This document shows, one piece after another, positions 34,418-42,402 of a stretch of DNA of 64,000 bases (positions within the stretch are counted from its first letter, which is position 1; each line of letters opens with the position of its first letter). The position numbers were made by a program, and so were the translations under genes. The notes under the pieces are model-generated. The model saw only the letters and a list, made by a program, of their open reading frames with translations. It did not search any database and was not told the origin of the DNA. The DNA is taken from NCBI RefSeq assembly GCF_024721315.2, contig NZ_JANFAK020000007.1, forward strand, positions 43,151-107,150, read 5' to 3'. Source of the stretch: Streptomyces sp. Isolate_45. GTDB lineage: Bacteria; Actinomycetota; Actinomycetes; Streptomycetales; Streptomycetaceae.

Positions 34418-35514
34418 CTCGCCTCCTCCGTGCCCAGCAGACGAAGACAGTTGCCGCCGAGGATCCCGTCGAGCGCGTCGGCGGGAATGTCCTCGCGCGC
34501 CCGCACGGCCTTCACCGAGCCCGTCATGCTGTGGTCGGCGTGCGGGAAGTCCGTCGAGAACAGGAGGACTTCGGCTCCCACCCGCTCGATCACCGCCCCG
34601 ACGAACGGGTCCTGCGCCTCGCAGGAGACGAAGCACTGACGTCGGAAGTACTCCGAGGGAGGCATCGTGAGCCAGGGCACCTCCCAGCCCAGTTCCCGGT
34701 GGTGCGCGTCCATCCGGTCCAGCCAGTACGGCAGCCAGCCGCAGCCGGCCTCCATGAAACCGATCCGCAACCGGGGAAAGTTCGCCAGGACGCCACCGAG
34801 GACCAAGGAGGTCACCGCCAGCATCTGTTCGACGGGATGCGAGATGAGGTGGGAGCAGATTCCGCTCTCGAACCGGTCGACGCCCGCCGTCGCGCCCGGT
34901 GCGAAGCCGGTGCCCTCGTGGACGATGACCGCCAGTCCGCGCCGCTCGATCTCCCGCCACACCGGGTAGTGGTAGCGGTCGTCGAGCGTCCGGCCGAGTA
35001 CCGGATTGGGGCCCATGAGGACGGCCCGGAAGCCCGACTCGTGCGCCCGCCGGACCACGTCCACCGCCATGGCGGCGTCCTGCCGCGGCACGATCGCCAC
35101 CGGTACCAGCCGGCCGGCGGACTGCGCGCAGTGCTCCCGGACCCAGTCGTTGTAGGCCATCGCCATGGCGGTCGCGAGTTCGGGATCCCGCACGGCGCCG
35201 ACCGCGAGCCCCTGGCTGGGGAGCAGTACGGCCGTGTCGATCCCCTCGTCGTCCATCCGCCGGATGCGGGCGTTCACGTCCTGGCTCAGGGTGATGTTGG
35301 CGCGGTACCCGGCGAGTTCGGCCTCGGACATCACCCGGCGTGGCGCCCGACCACGCCCTTCGGGTACCGGGAGGAGCCTCGATTCGACCAGGAGGCGATC
35401 CATTCCCCAACTGTCCGGGGCCCTTCGGGGGGCCTGCCGGCGCATGCTCGGGTCGATCCGCTCCTCCCACATGTCCCAGGGTTCGACGACGTGGGCGTCA
35501 GCATCAATGACCAT
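34414..35514 (-). CDS. amidohydrolase-2 family protein
   Basis: A 366-aa TIM-barrel protein of the amidohydrolase_2 (ACMSD-like) family. It starts MVIDADAHVVEPWDMWEERI, with the modified DxDxH metal motif common in this subgroup, and contains HEGTGFAPGA, FMEAGCGWLPYWLDR and STDFPHAD, which carry the later metal-type residues. Family members hydrolyse amides or decarboxylate aromatic acids. The gene lies 17 bp after the first peptide gene and overlaps the FMN reductase gene, so it is part of the LanB-like operon. It could release a modified residue from a peptide. Confidence 0.85.
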   Translation of the reverse strand: MVIDADAHVVEPWDMWEERIDPSMRRQAPRRAPDSWGMDRLLVESRLLPVPEGRGRAPRRVMSEAELAGYRANITLSQDVNARIRRMDDEGIDTAVLLPSQGLAVGAVRDPELATAMAMAYNDWVREHCAQSAGRLVPVAIVPRQDAAMAVDVVRRAHESGFRAVLMGPNPVLGRTLDDRYHYPVWREIERRGLAVIVHEGTGFAPGATAGVDRFESGICSHLISHPVEQMLAVTSLVLGGVLANFPRLRIGFMEAGCGWLPYWLDRMDAHHRELGWEVPWLTMPPSEYFRRQCFVSCEAQDPFVGAVIERVGAEVLLFSTDFPHADHSMTGSVKAVRAREDIPADALDGILGGNCLRLLGTEEAR

Positions 35515-35531
35515 GGGGAGGAACTCACCGC

Positions 35532-35834
35532 CTAACGCAGGATCGCGATGTTGGGCACGTCCGGGAACACCTCGTGACCCGTGTGAACCTCGAAGTCGGC
35601 CTTCACCCGTGGAAGACCGTTCAGTTTGTCGACGAACACCTCGTTGGCGTGCCAGATCTCCTCGGCGAGGCGCTCGGCCTCGGCGCCGAACACCTCGTTC
35701 TCCAAAGGCTCTTCCTGTTCGACCGGCCCCGCCACGAGGGCCTCGGCCACGACCGCTCCACCCGCCGCGGCGCGTACGCGCGCCTGCTGCTCGGGAGTGA
35801 GCGGAATACGGATCACGGCGATTCGACTGCCCAT
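35532..35834 (-). CDS. candidate substrate peptide 2, first gene of operon
   Basis: A 100-aa cysteine-free protein with no known domain. It starts MGSRIAVIRIPLTPEQQARV, continues with an acidic helix (LENEVFGAEAERLAEEIWH), and ends FPDVPNIAILR. The N-terminal pattern of short hydrophobic strand then LTPEQQ recalls the start of the second peptide (VEVDLVPEQ), so the two may share a leader-like fold. GGAAAGG lies about 10 nt upstream. It is the first gene of the nine-gene operon; the role as substrate is inference. Confidence 0.6.
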   Translation of the reverse strand: MGSRIAVIRIPLTPEQQARVRAAAGGAVVAEALVAGPVEQEEPLENEVFGAEAERLAEEIWHANEVFVDKLNGLPRVKADFEVHTGHEVFPDVPNIAILR

Positions 35835-36200
35835 TCCTGGCCCTTTCCTTCCACCGCCCGAATGATGCGCCGCGATCAGTGCGAAAGTGCCGGGTCGAAG
35901 CAATGCGGAGCAAGAGGCGGGTTGCCCTGGTGATGGATCGAGAACGGAGGGAGCGAACCGTCGCGAGGATCAGGATCAGGATCAGGATCAGGAGCGGGAT
36001 CGGGATCTTCATCGGGATCCGTATCCGGTACGTCGATCACGGATCCGCGGGGACGGCATTCCCATTGCGGCGCTCCGACGAAGCGTAGGAACCCCGCCGC
36101 CCCGGGGCAAGACGTACAAACACGCCATGATCCGGGCCGCCGCCCGCCCTCGTCGCACGCCTTCCGGGGATCGGGTCGGACCCCGTGTTAGCTTCCGGTC
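35835..36200. other. divergent intergenic region of the RiPP-like operon
   Basis: This 366-bp region separates the operon's first gene from a divergent VOC gene and should hold both promoters. It contains four tandem GGATCA hexamers (35967-35990) and further GGGATC-like units to about 36020. No convincing -35/-10 pair or conserved gene was found. Confidence 0.55.
35967..35990. repeat. four tandem GGATCA hexamers
   Basis: Four perfect GGATCA units lie upstream of the nine-gene operon, followed by degenerate GGGATC units. In the minus-strand direction one frame gives a Leu/Ile run, but there is no sign that it is translated. Confidence 0.85.
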
Positions 36201-36635
36201 ATGGACCAGCGCGTCAGTCTGATCACCTTGGGCGTCACGGACCTCGGGCGTTCCCGGGCGTTCTACGAAAGCCTCGGTTGGCGGGGCCAGGAGGTGGAGG
36301 AAACCGTCTTCTTCCAGGCCGGCGGCCTCGGGCTGGTCCTCTGGGGCCGGGAGGTGCTGGCGCTGGACTGCGGCCTCCCCGACGGTCGTGGCACTGGTTT
36401 CGCAGGCATCGTCCTCGCCCACAACCTGCGGTCCCGACAGGACGTCGACGCCCTCCTCGCCGCAGCGCGGCGGGCCGGGGCCACCGTCACCGAACCGGCG
36501 CGGGAAACGTCCTACGGCGGCTACGCGGGCTGTTTCGCCGACCCCGACGGCCACCTGTGGGAGATCGCCCACAACCCCGGCTTCCCCCTCGCCGAGGACG
36601 GCTCCCTGACCATTCCGGACCTCGGCCCCCCGTAA
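36201..36635 (+). CDS. VOC-family protein
   Basis: A 144-aa glyoxalase-fold protein: QRVSLITLGVTDLGRSRAFY at the start, GFAGIVLAHNLRSRQDVDAL, and the ending GCFADPDGHLWEIAHNPG, all usual for the family. It is not related closely to the VOC protein of the divergent operon. Function is unknown; metal ligands are partly present (Glu in HLWEIAH). Confidence 0.88.
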   Translation: MDQRVSLITLGVTDLGRSRAFYESLGWRGQEVEETVFFQAGGLGLVLWGREVLALDCGLPDGRGTGFAGIVLAHNLRSRQDVDALLAAARRAGATVTEPARETSYGGYAGCFADPDGHLWEIAHNPGFPLAEDGSLTIPDLGPP

Positions 36636-36764
36636 CGGCGTCCCGGCGGGGCCGCGCGGACGCGTGCCGGACTTGAGGGATGTTCCGAGGACGTCGGGCC
36701 TGGGCTCGGGCGTTCGGGCGGTGCCTCCGACGAATGGACGCGGGTCATGGAAACCGCCCGTCCG

Positions 36765-37180
36765 GCAGTTGGTCCGGTGCCGGATCCGTCGGCGGTGTTG
36801 CCGTCGATCGCCTCGTCCACGCGGGTGCGCGCCCACGACCGGCCCGGCACGACCAGGCTCGACGACGAACCGGGCGCTTCGACCCCGGTCCACCGGCGCT
36901 TCCGCGCCCCGTACCCGGCGTCGTGCTCACCTCGGACCGCCCCTGGGACCTCCGCGTCGGGTCCGACGGCTCGACGTGGCCCGCGTGGCCGGCGGCGCAG
37001 GACCGCCTGGCCCGGGACCCGCACTCCCGCCACGTCACCGTCACCGACAGCGGTCACGCCATCGTGGTCGAGCGGCCGGCCCTCGTCGCGCGGGCCGTCC
37101 GCGAGGCCGTCCACCGGGCCCGCGACACAGGCAACCGCCGGCGCGGCCCGACGACGGGCGCTCGTGATCGATGCGCCTAG
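36765..37180 (+). pseudogene. alpha/beta-hydrolase remnant
   Basis: Two pieces of an alpha/beta hydrolase lie in different frames. An early piece reads SSTRVRAHDRPGTTRLDD, and after about 36900 another frame gives VPGVVLTSDRPWDL, then TVTDSGHAIVVERPALVARA, with the catalytic-type His, ending at 37180. The middle, with the GxSxG nucleophile elbow, is missing. This is a decayed gene or an assembly error; a deletion is the simpler reading. Confidence 0.7.
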
Positions 37181-37413
37181 TGCACGCTCCAGGTGAACTT
37201 GCCGCCGCCCACCCAGCGGACGGCCTCCGGGTCGTCGAGGTCGTGGACCGTGACGCCGGCCTCCGCGGCGACGAGCAGTACGTCCGTCATCGACCTCGCC
37301 CGGCCGATGAACTCCCCGTCGACCTCGACGAGGCGGAAGGGCGGATCGCCGGGCTGCACCGCCAGGACGGTGACCCGGGCCGCGGAGATGTGGGGCGTCG
37401 AACTTTCGGTCAT
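37177..37413 (-). CDS. small hypothetical protein
   Basis: A 78-aa protein without a known domain. It has PFRLVEVDGEFIGRARSMTDVL and later VHDLDDPEAVRWVGGGKFTW. The pattern recalls short Streptomyces proteins of unknown function. The ribosome binding site is weak. It overlaps the end of the hydrolase remnant by a few bases. Confidence 0.6.
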   Translation of the reverse strand: MTESSTPHISAARVTVLAVQPGDPPFRLVEVDGEFIGRARSMTDVLLVAAEAGVTVHDLDDPEAVRWVGGGKFTWSVH

Positions 37414-37574
37414 GCGGAGACGGTTCCACGTCTCGGGCGCCGGCGGGCGCGGCGACACGAACGGAAACGGCGTTCGTCGCGCCGGGAACCCGGTCACGGC
37501 CCCGGATCGGGCCGGCCGGTCCGGGGAGCCGTGACACGGTGGACCCTTCCGGCCACAGCACTGGACTGCCGGGC

Positions 37575-38827
37575 ATGGGGGGCGACGTGGACGTGGGCGT
37601 GGAAGTTGTGGTGGTCGGGGCGGGGCCGGTCGGGCTGACCGCCGCACCGCTGCTCGCGCGAGCGGGGCTCGGGGTGGTGGTGGAACGCCGACCCGGGCCG
37701 GTCACCGAATCCCGGGCCACCGACCCGCACGCGCGGACCCTGGGGAGGCCCCGACCCCGAGCTGGAGGCCCCGACCCCGAGCGGGCCGGCCGGGCTGCTG
37801 CTCCCGCTGAGCCGGCGCGTGGACACCGTTGACATGTGGTCCGGGGGACGCAGGCTGGGCGGTTTCGGGCCGGCCGGGCTGCCGTCCCCGTCCCCGTACC
37901 CGTACCCGTACATCCTGACCGTCCCCCAGTGCGCGACCGAGGGCCTGCCAGCCGCGGAGGCCGAGCGCCGGGGCGTACGGATCCACCGCTCGGCGGCCGT
38001 CCGTACGGTCGCCGAGGATGCCGGCGGCGTCACCCTGCGGGCGGACGGCGTCGGGCCGGTGCGGGCCCGACAGGTCGTGGCGGCCGACGGGCGTCGAGCA
38101 CCTTGCGCACCCTGGCCGGTATTGCTTTCCGCGGCCGTACCTACGCCGGCACCTGGCAGCTCGCCGACCTGAAGGTGGAGGACCCCTCCCTCGACCCGGC
38201 CCGCGTCCATATGGTCGGCGGACCGCGCGGCCTGCTCGTCGTACTGCCGATGTCCCTCGACGGCTGGGTGCGAGTGGTGCTGCACCTGCCGCACGGTCCC
38301 CGACCGGGGTCCGGTGACGACCCCGGGGCGCTCGCCGCGGAGGCGGCGGCCCGCGGATGGACGCTGTCGTCCGCGAATGCCGCTGGACAAGTGCCTTCCG
38401 TACGCAGCGACGCCTCGCCGCACACCACGGCAGCCGCCGGGTGCTGCTGATCGGCGACGCCGCGTACGTGTGCGGCCCGGTCGGCGGCCAGGGGCTCGAC
38501 CTCGGCCCGCGGGACGCCGTGACGCAGGCGGCCGCCCTGCCCGAAGTGACGGCCCCGCCCGAAGTGACGGCCCCGCCCGGTGTGACGGTCCTGACCGGTG
38601 GCACCGGGCCGCAGGCCGTCGACCCGCTCACCGCCTGGCGCCGGGCCCGCCGCGCCGACGCCCTGCGCGTGCTCGCCCGTACCGATCTCGCCACCCGCGC
38701 CTGGACCCCGCGCGCGTCACCCGCCCGCGCCGTACGGGACACCGCCCCGCGCGGCGTCCTCGTCACCCCGGCCGGGCGCCGCCTGCTGGACGAGGCCGTC
38801 GCGGGCCCGCACCCGGACCGCTCCTGA
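37575..38827 (+). pseudogene. FAD-dependent monooxygenase, multiply frameshifted
   Basis: Pieces of an aromatic-ring-type FAD monooxygenase occur in order but in changing frames. First comes VVVVGAGPVGLTAAPLLARA (FAD GxGxxG) with ESRATDPHARTL. A second frame has GGRRLGGFGPAGLPS to QVVAADG, a third RTLAGIAFRGRTYAG to GPRGLLVVLPMSLDG, a fourth RRVLLIGDAAYVCGPVGGQG (the GD motif). A deletion follows HARTL. At least three frameshifts mean no full enzyme. Two and a half 18-bp repeats near 38540-38594 add a PEVTAP-type run. Confidence 0.85.
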
Positions 38828-38922
38828 CCCTCCCGACGGGTGCCGGCGGCGGTGGTGAGGCGCCGCGCCAACCCGGGCGGCAGACCCCGCGTGCGGCCCG
38901 GATCGCCGGGTAGGCGCCGGGC

Positions 38923-40188
38923 ATGCCCCTCCCGATGATCGACGGCACGGCCTCCCTGTGGACGCACGGTTACGCCTGGCTGCCCGACCTGCGCCGGCGC
39001 GGGGGCCCCGACGGCGGCCCGGTGCGCACCCGGGTGTTCGGACGGCGCGCGATCGTCCTGCACGGCCCGGCCGACGTCGCGTTCTTCTACGACGAGCGGC
39101 ACGTCCTGCGTCACGACGCGCTGCCCGGCCCGGTGCTCGACACCCTCTTCGGCCGGGGCGCCGTCCACACCCTCGACGGTGACGCGCACCGGGTCCGCAA
39201 GGCGATGTTCGTCTCCCTGCTCACGTCACGCGAGGGCGTCGCCGCGCTGGTGGACCGGATCGGGACCCACTGGCACGAGGCCTTCGCGCGGGCCCGCGGC
39301 CGGGAGATCGTGCTCTTCGATCAGGTTGCCGCGGTGCTCGCCGAGGCGGTCTGCGACTGGGCGGGTCTGCCGGTGACCCAGGACGCGGCCCGCGAGATCG
39401 CCGAGGACTGCGTCGCGATGGTCGACGGCTTCGCGACGCCCGGGCCCCGTCGCTGGAAGGCCCGCCGGGCCCGGGTCCGTCAGGAACAGGGCCTGGCACA
39501 CGCCGTGACGGACGTACGGGCCGGCCACGTCCATCCCGGTGTCCTCACCGTCCCGGGCGGCGGCAGCGGGCCGCCCCGCTCGGTCCTGGAGACGGTGGCC
39601 CACCACCTCGACGCCGACGGAATGCCGCTCGACCCGCACACCGCCGCGGTCGAACTGCTCAACATCATCCGGCCGACCGTCGCGATCGCCTGGTTCGCCG
39701 CCTTCGCCGAGCACGCCCTGAGGCGAAATCCCGAGCTGCGCGCGGGGCTGCGTGCGGGGGACTGGGCGTACGCACGGGCCTTCGCCCACGAGGTCCGCCG
39801 GTTCTACCCGTTCGTCCCCTTCGTGGGCGGGGTCGCCGCCCACGATCTCGAACACCGGGGCGGGACCGTACCCGCGGGCACCCTGGTCCTCCTGGACGTC
39901 TACGGCGCCCACCACGACCCGGACCTGTTCGACCGGCCGTACAGCTTCGACCCGACCCGGTTCCTGGGCCGGGAACCGGACGGCGACCTGCTGGTCCCGC
40001 AGGGCGGGGGAGACGTCGGTACTGGGCACCGTTGCCCCGGCGAGGACATCGTCGTCGGCGTCCTGACGGCCCTGGCCACGGCGCTCGGTCGGTTGGAACG
40101 CACGGTTCCCCGCCAGGACGAGACGATCCCGCTGAACCGGATACCCACCCGGCCGCGCAGCGGAATGGTCCTGAGGCCCTCGTACTGA
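38923..40188 (+). CDS. cytochrome P450, CYP152-like fatty-acid peroxygenase
   Basis: A 421-aa P450. The heme Cys371 is in GTGHRCPGED. The I-helix reads ELLNIIRPTVAIAWF, with Arg-Pro in place of the acid/alcohol pair, the mark of CYP152 peroxygenases that use H2O2 and a substrate carboxylate. HEVRRFYPFVPFVGG is the family-type meander segment. CYP152 enzymes hydroxylate or decarboxylate fatty acids without a reductase. No ferredoxin or reductase is near, which fits. It lies 95 bp after the broken monooxygenase. Confidence 0.9.
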   Translation: MPLPMIDGTASLWTHGYAWLPDLRRRGGPDGGPVRTRVFGRRAIVLHGPADVAFFYDERHVLRHDALPGPVLDTLFGRGAVHTLDGDAHRVRKAMFVSLLTSREGVAALVDRIGTHWHEAFARARGREIVLFDQVAAVLAEAVCDWAGLPVTQDAAREIAEDCVAMVDGFATPGPRRWKARRARVRQEQGLAHAVTDVRAGHVHPGVLTVPGGGSGPPRSVLETVAHHLDADGMPLDPHTAAVELLNIIRPTVAIAWFAAFAEHALRRNPELRAGLRAGDWAYARAFAHEVRRFYPFVPFVGGVAAHDLEHRGGTVPAGTLVLLDVYGAHHDPDLFDRPYSFDPTRFLGREPDGDLLVPQGGGDVGTGHRCPGEDIVVGVLTALATALGRLERTVPRQDETIPLNRIPTRPRSGMVLRPSY

Positions 40189-40235
40189 GTACGGGGCACG
40201 CCGAGAGCACACCTTCGCAGCGACGACCGCCCCCG

Positions 40236-40277
40236 ATGGGATCAGGCGGCCGCGACATGGGATCAGGCGGCCGCGAC
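40236..40277. repeat. perfect 21-bp tandem duplication
   Basis: A 21-bp unit at 40236-40256 is repeated exactly at 40257-40277. The second copy covers the stop and last codons of the anti-sigma-like gene, so the first copy is a duplicate of that gene's 3' end. This is a recent replication-slippage type event. Confidence 0.9.
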
Positions 40278-40682
40278 CGTCAGTCGGGCGCGGACCGTCT
40301 TGCCCCCGGCCTCGGTCGGGTGGACGGTCACCTCGCGGGCGAGGTGACGGATGAGGATCCACCCCCAGCCTCCGGTGCCCTCGACGTGCGGCGCCCGGGT
40401 GACGGGATGCTCCGGACTGCCGTCGGTGACGTCGATGTCGAGCCGTTCCCCGTGCAGGGCCAGATCCAGGGTGCAGGGTCCGGCGGTGTGTCGGACCGCG
40501 TTGGTGACGAGCTCGGTGACGATCAGCAGGGCCGCGTCCTCCGCCGGCGGGGACACGTTCCGGGGGTGGTCGGCCGCCTCGTGCAGGAACCGGGACGTGG
40601 CCGCGCGCGCCCGGTTGGCGGCGGCGCGGTCGCCCGCCAGGTCGAGGTGCAACCGGGGATGCTGGAGGAGTGCAGGAGTCAT
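40263..40682 (-). CDS. RsbW-like ATP-binding protein
   Basis: A 139-aa protein of the HATPase_c_2 (RsbW/SpoIIAB-like) group. It has LLIVTELVTNAVRHTAGP (N box), VTDGSPEHP (G1 box) and GGWGWILIRHLA (G2 box). Streptomyces have many such proteins, which bind anti-anti-sigma factors or act as kinases. No partner STAS gene or sigma gene is adjacent. Confidence 0.85.
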   Translation of the reverse strand: MTPALLQHPRLHLDLAGDRAAANRARAATSRFLHEAADHPRNVSPPAEDAALLIVTELVTNAVRHTAGPCTLDLALHGERLDIDVTDGSPEHPVTRAPHVEGTGGWGWILIRHLAREVTVHPTEAGGKTVRARLTVAAA

Positions 40683-40806
40683 CGGTGGTCTCCTGGTCGC
40701 GGCTCTACAGGGCTCTCACAAGAACCCGCCTGCCCGGCATCGGCGGCCTCATTCCCCGTCGCCCTTGCCGTTCTCCTGTCCCGCCCCCCGTCCTACCGTT
40801 CGCCGC

Positions 40807-42330
40807 TCAGGACGCGACGACGCGCAGCCGGGAGACGGCCGGGTCGACGGCGCCGCGTACGTGGCCGCCCGGAGCGGCGGCGGTCCGGCGCAGGAACGCC
40901 ACGGTTTCGGCGGTGATCACCTCGCCGGGCAGCACGTTGGGGATGCCGGGCGGGTACGCGGCGAGCGTGTCGGCGCTGATCAGGCCGACCGCCGCCGCCG
41001 CGGGCACCACCCGGGACGGGCTGAGGAACGCCTCGCGGGCGGTGAGTCGTGCGGCGCCCGGTCGGGGCAGGCTCAGCGGTTCCCGCGACGGGCCGTCGGA
41101 GCCGGTGAGCGGGGAGGGCAGGCGGTGCAGGGCGTCGACGAAGCGTTCGGTGTCCGGGGCGGAACCGGCTCCGAACACGGCGACGAGCGCGGAGTCGGTG
41201 GAGACCTCGACCATGATCCGGTGGTCCCGGGAGAGTGATTGCCGGGCCTCGTGCCCGGTGATTCCGCCGGCCCGGGTGTCGACGGCGATCCGCAGCGGAT
41301 CGGCCGCCGTGATGTCGGGGAAGCGGTGGAAGCGGTCGCAGACCAACCCGAAGCGGCCCCGTGCCCGGACGGCGCCCCGCACCGCGTCCGCCGCCGCGAC
41401 GGAGCCCGTGATCCGGTCTGCGCCCGACACGAGGGCGCGGCGGGCGAGGTCCAGCGAGGCGGTGAGGAGGGCGCTCGCGCTCGTCGACTGCACCAGCCGG
41501 AAGCACCGGTCCACGAGCGGTTCGAGCCGGTCGGCGAACGGACCGTCCGCCAAGTGCAGCATCGCCGACTGTGTGAGGCTGCCGGCGAGCTTGTGCGTGC
41601 TGGAGGTCACCAGGTCCGCGCCGAGCGCGAGGGCGCCGGCCGGCAGCGCGGGGTGGAATCCGAAGTGGGAGCCCCACGCCTCGTCGACGATCAGGGGGAC
41701 CCCGGCGGCGTGGGCCGCGTCGGCGATGGCCCGTACGTCGGCCACGGCACCGAAATAGCTCGGGGAGACGACGTACACGGCGGCCGCGTCCGGTGCCCGC
41801 CGGAGCGCCTGCGCCACGTCACCCGCCGTCACACCGTGGGCGATGCCCTGCTCCGGGTCGACGGAGGGTTGCACGAAGACCGCGTCCAGACCGGACAGCA
41901 CCAACCCGTCGACGACGCTGGAGTGCACGCTGCGCTGCACGACGAGCGTCCGCCCGAGGGCGGGAGCGACCATCGAGGCGATCTGGTTCCCCTGGGAGGC
42001 GCCGTTCGTCAGGAACCACGTACGCCGCGCCCCCCAGGCGCGGGCGGCCAGGGCCAGTGCCTGCTCCAGCGGGTTGTCCGGGCCGACGTCGAGCCCGTCC
42101 AGCAGCGGAGGGAAGTCCAGGGCGGTGACCCGGGCTCCGAACCGGTCGGTGAGCGCCGACCCGGGGGCGGCGGCGTGTCCGGGGACGTTCAACCGCAACC
42201 AGTCCCGGCCCGAGTGGGCCACGAGGGCCTCGGCGTACGGGGCGTACGACTGGTCGGTGGTGGTGGCGGCGGACGCGGCGGCGGGCCGGTTCGGGGGGAG
42301 CGGGGGGAGCGGGGCGGTTCGCGTGTTCAC
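40807..42330 (-). CDS. PLP-dependent Orn/Lys/Arg decarboxylase-like protein
   Basis: A 507-aa fold-type I PLP enzyme of the Orn/Lys/Arg decarboxylase major-domain family. RDWLRLNVPGHAAAPGS, LTNGASQGNQIASM, IVDEAWGSHFGFHP and the PLP Lys in TSSTHKLAGSLTQ (about residue 245) are visible. The C-terminal domain has YPPGIPNVLPGE. It probably makes a diamine or agmatine. The GTG at 42330 has a weak ribosome binding site. It is divergent from a LysR gene 72 bp away, which is probably its regulator. Confidence 0.88.
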   Translation of the reverse strand: MNTRTAPLPPLPPNRPAAASAATTTDQSYAPYAEALVAHSGRDWLRLNVPGHAAAPGSALTDRFGARVTALDFPPLLDGLDVGPDNPLEQALALAARAWGARRTWFLTNGASQGNQIASMVAPALGRTLVVQRSVHSSVVDGLVLSGLDAVFVQPSVDPEQGIAHGVTAGDVAQALRRAPDAAAVYVVSPSYFGAVADVRAIADAAHAAGVPLIVDEAWGSHFGFHPALPAGALALGADLVTSSTHKLAGSLTQSAMLHLADGPFADRLEPLVDRCFRLVQSTSASALLTASLDLARRALVSGADRITGSVAAADAVRGAVRARGRFGLVCDRFHRFPDITAADPLRIAVDTRAGGITGHEARQSLSRDHRIMVEVSTDSALVAVFGAGSAPDTERFVDALHRLPSPLTGSDGPSREPLSLPRPGAARLTAREAFLSPSRVVPAAAAVGLISADTLAAYPPGIPNVLPGEVITAETVAFLRRTAAAPGGHVRGAVDPAVSRLRVVAS

Positions 42331-42402
42331 CCGTGGAGCGTGACACCTCACCGGCCATCGAGGAATGGTGGTGTTTTCTGTAGCCCTCCATACCCTGTCT
42401 AT

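Noticed and set aside
35532..36012. Minus-strand frame starting with a hydrophobic Leu/Ile run at the GGATCA repeats
   Set aside because: The Leu/Ile run comes from the hexamer repeat, the frame overlaps the 100-aa gene, and no ribosome binding site supports a membrane peptide.
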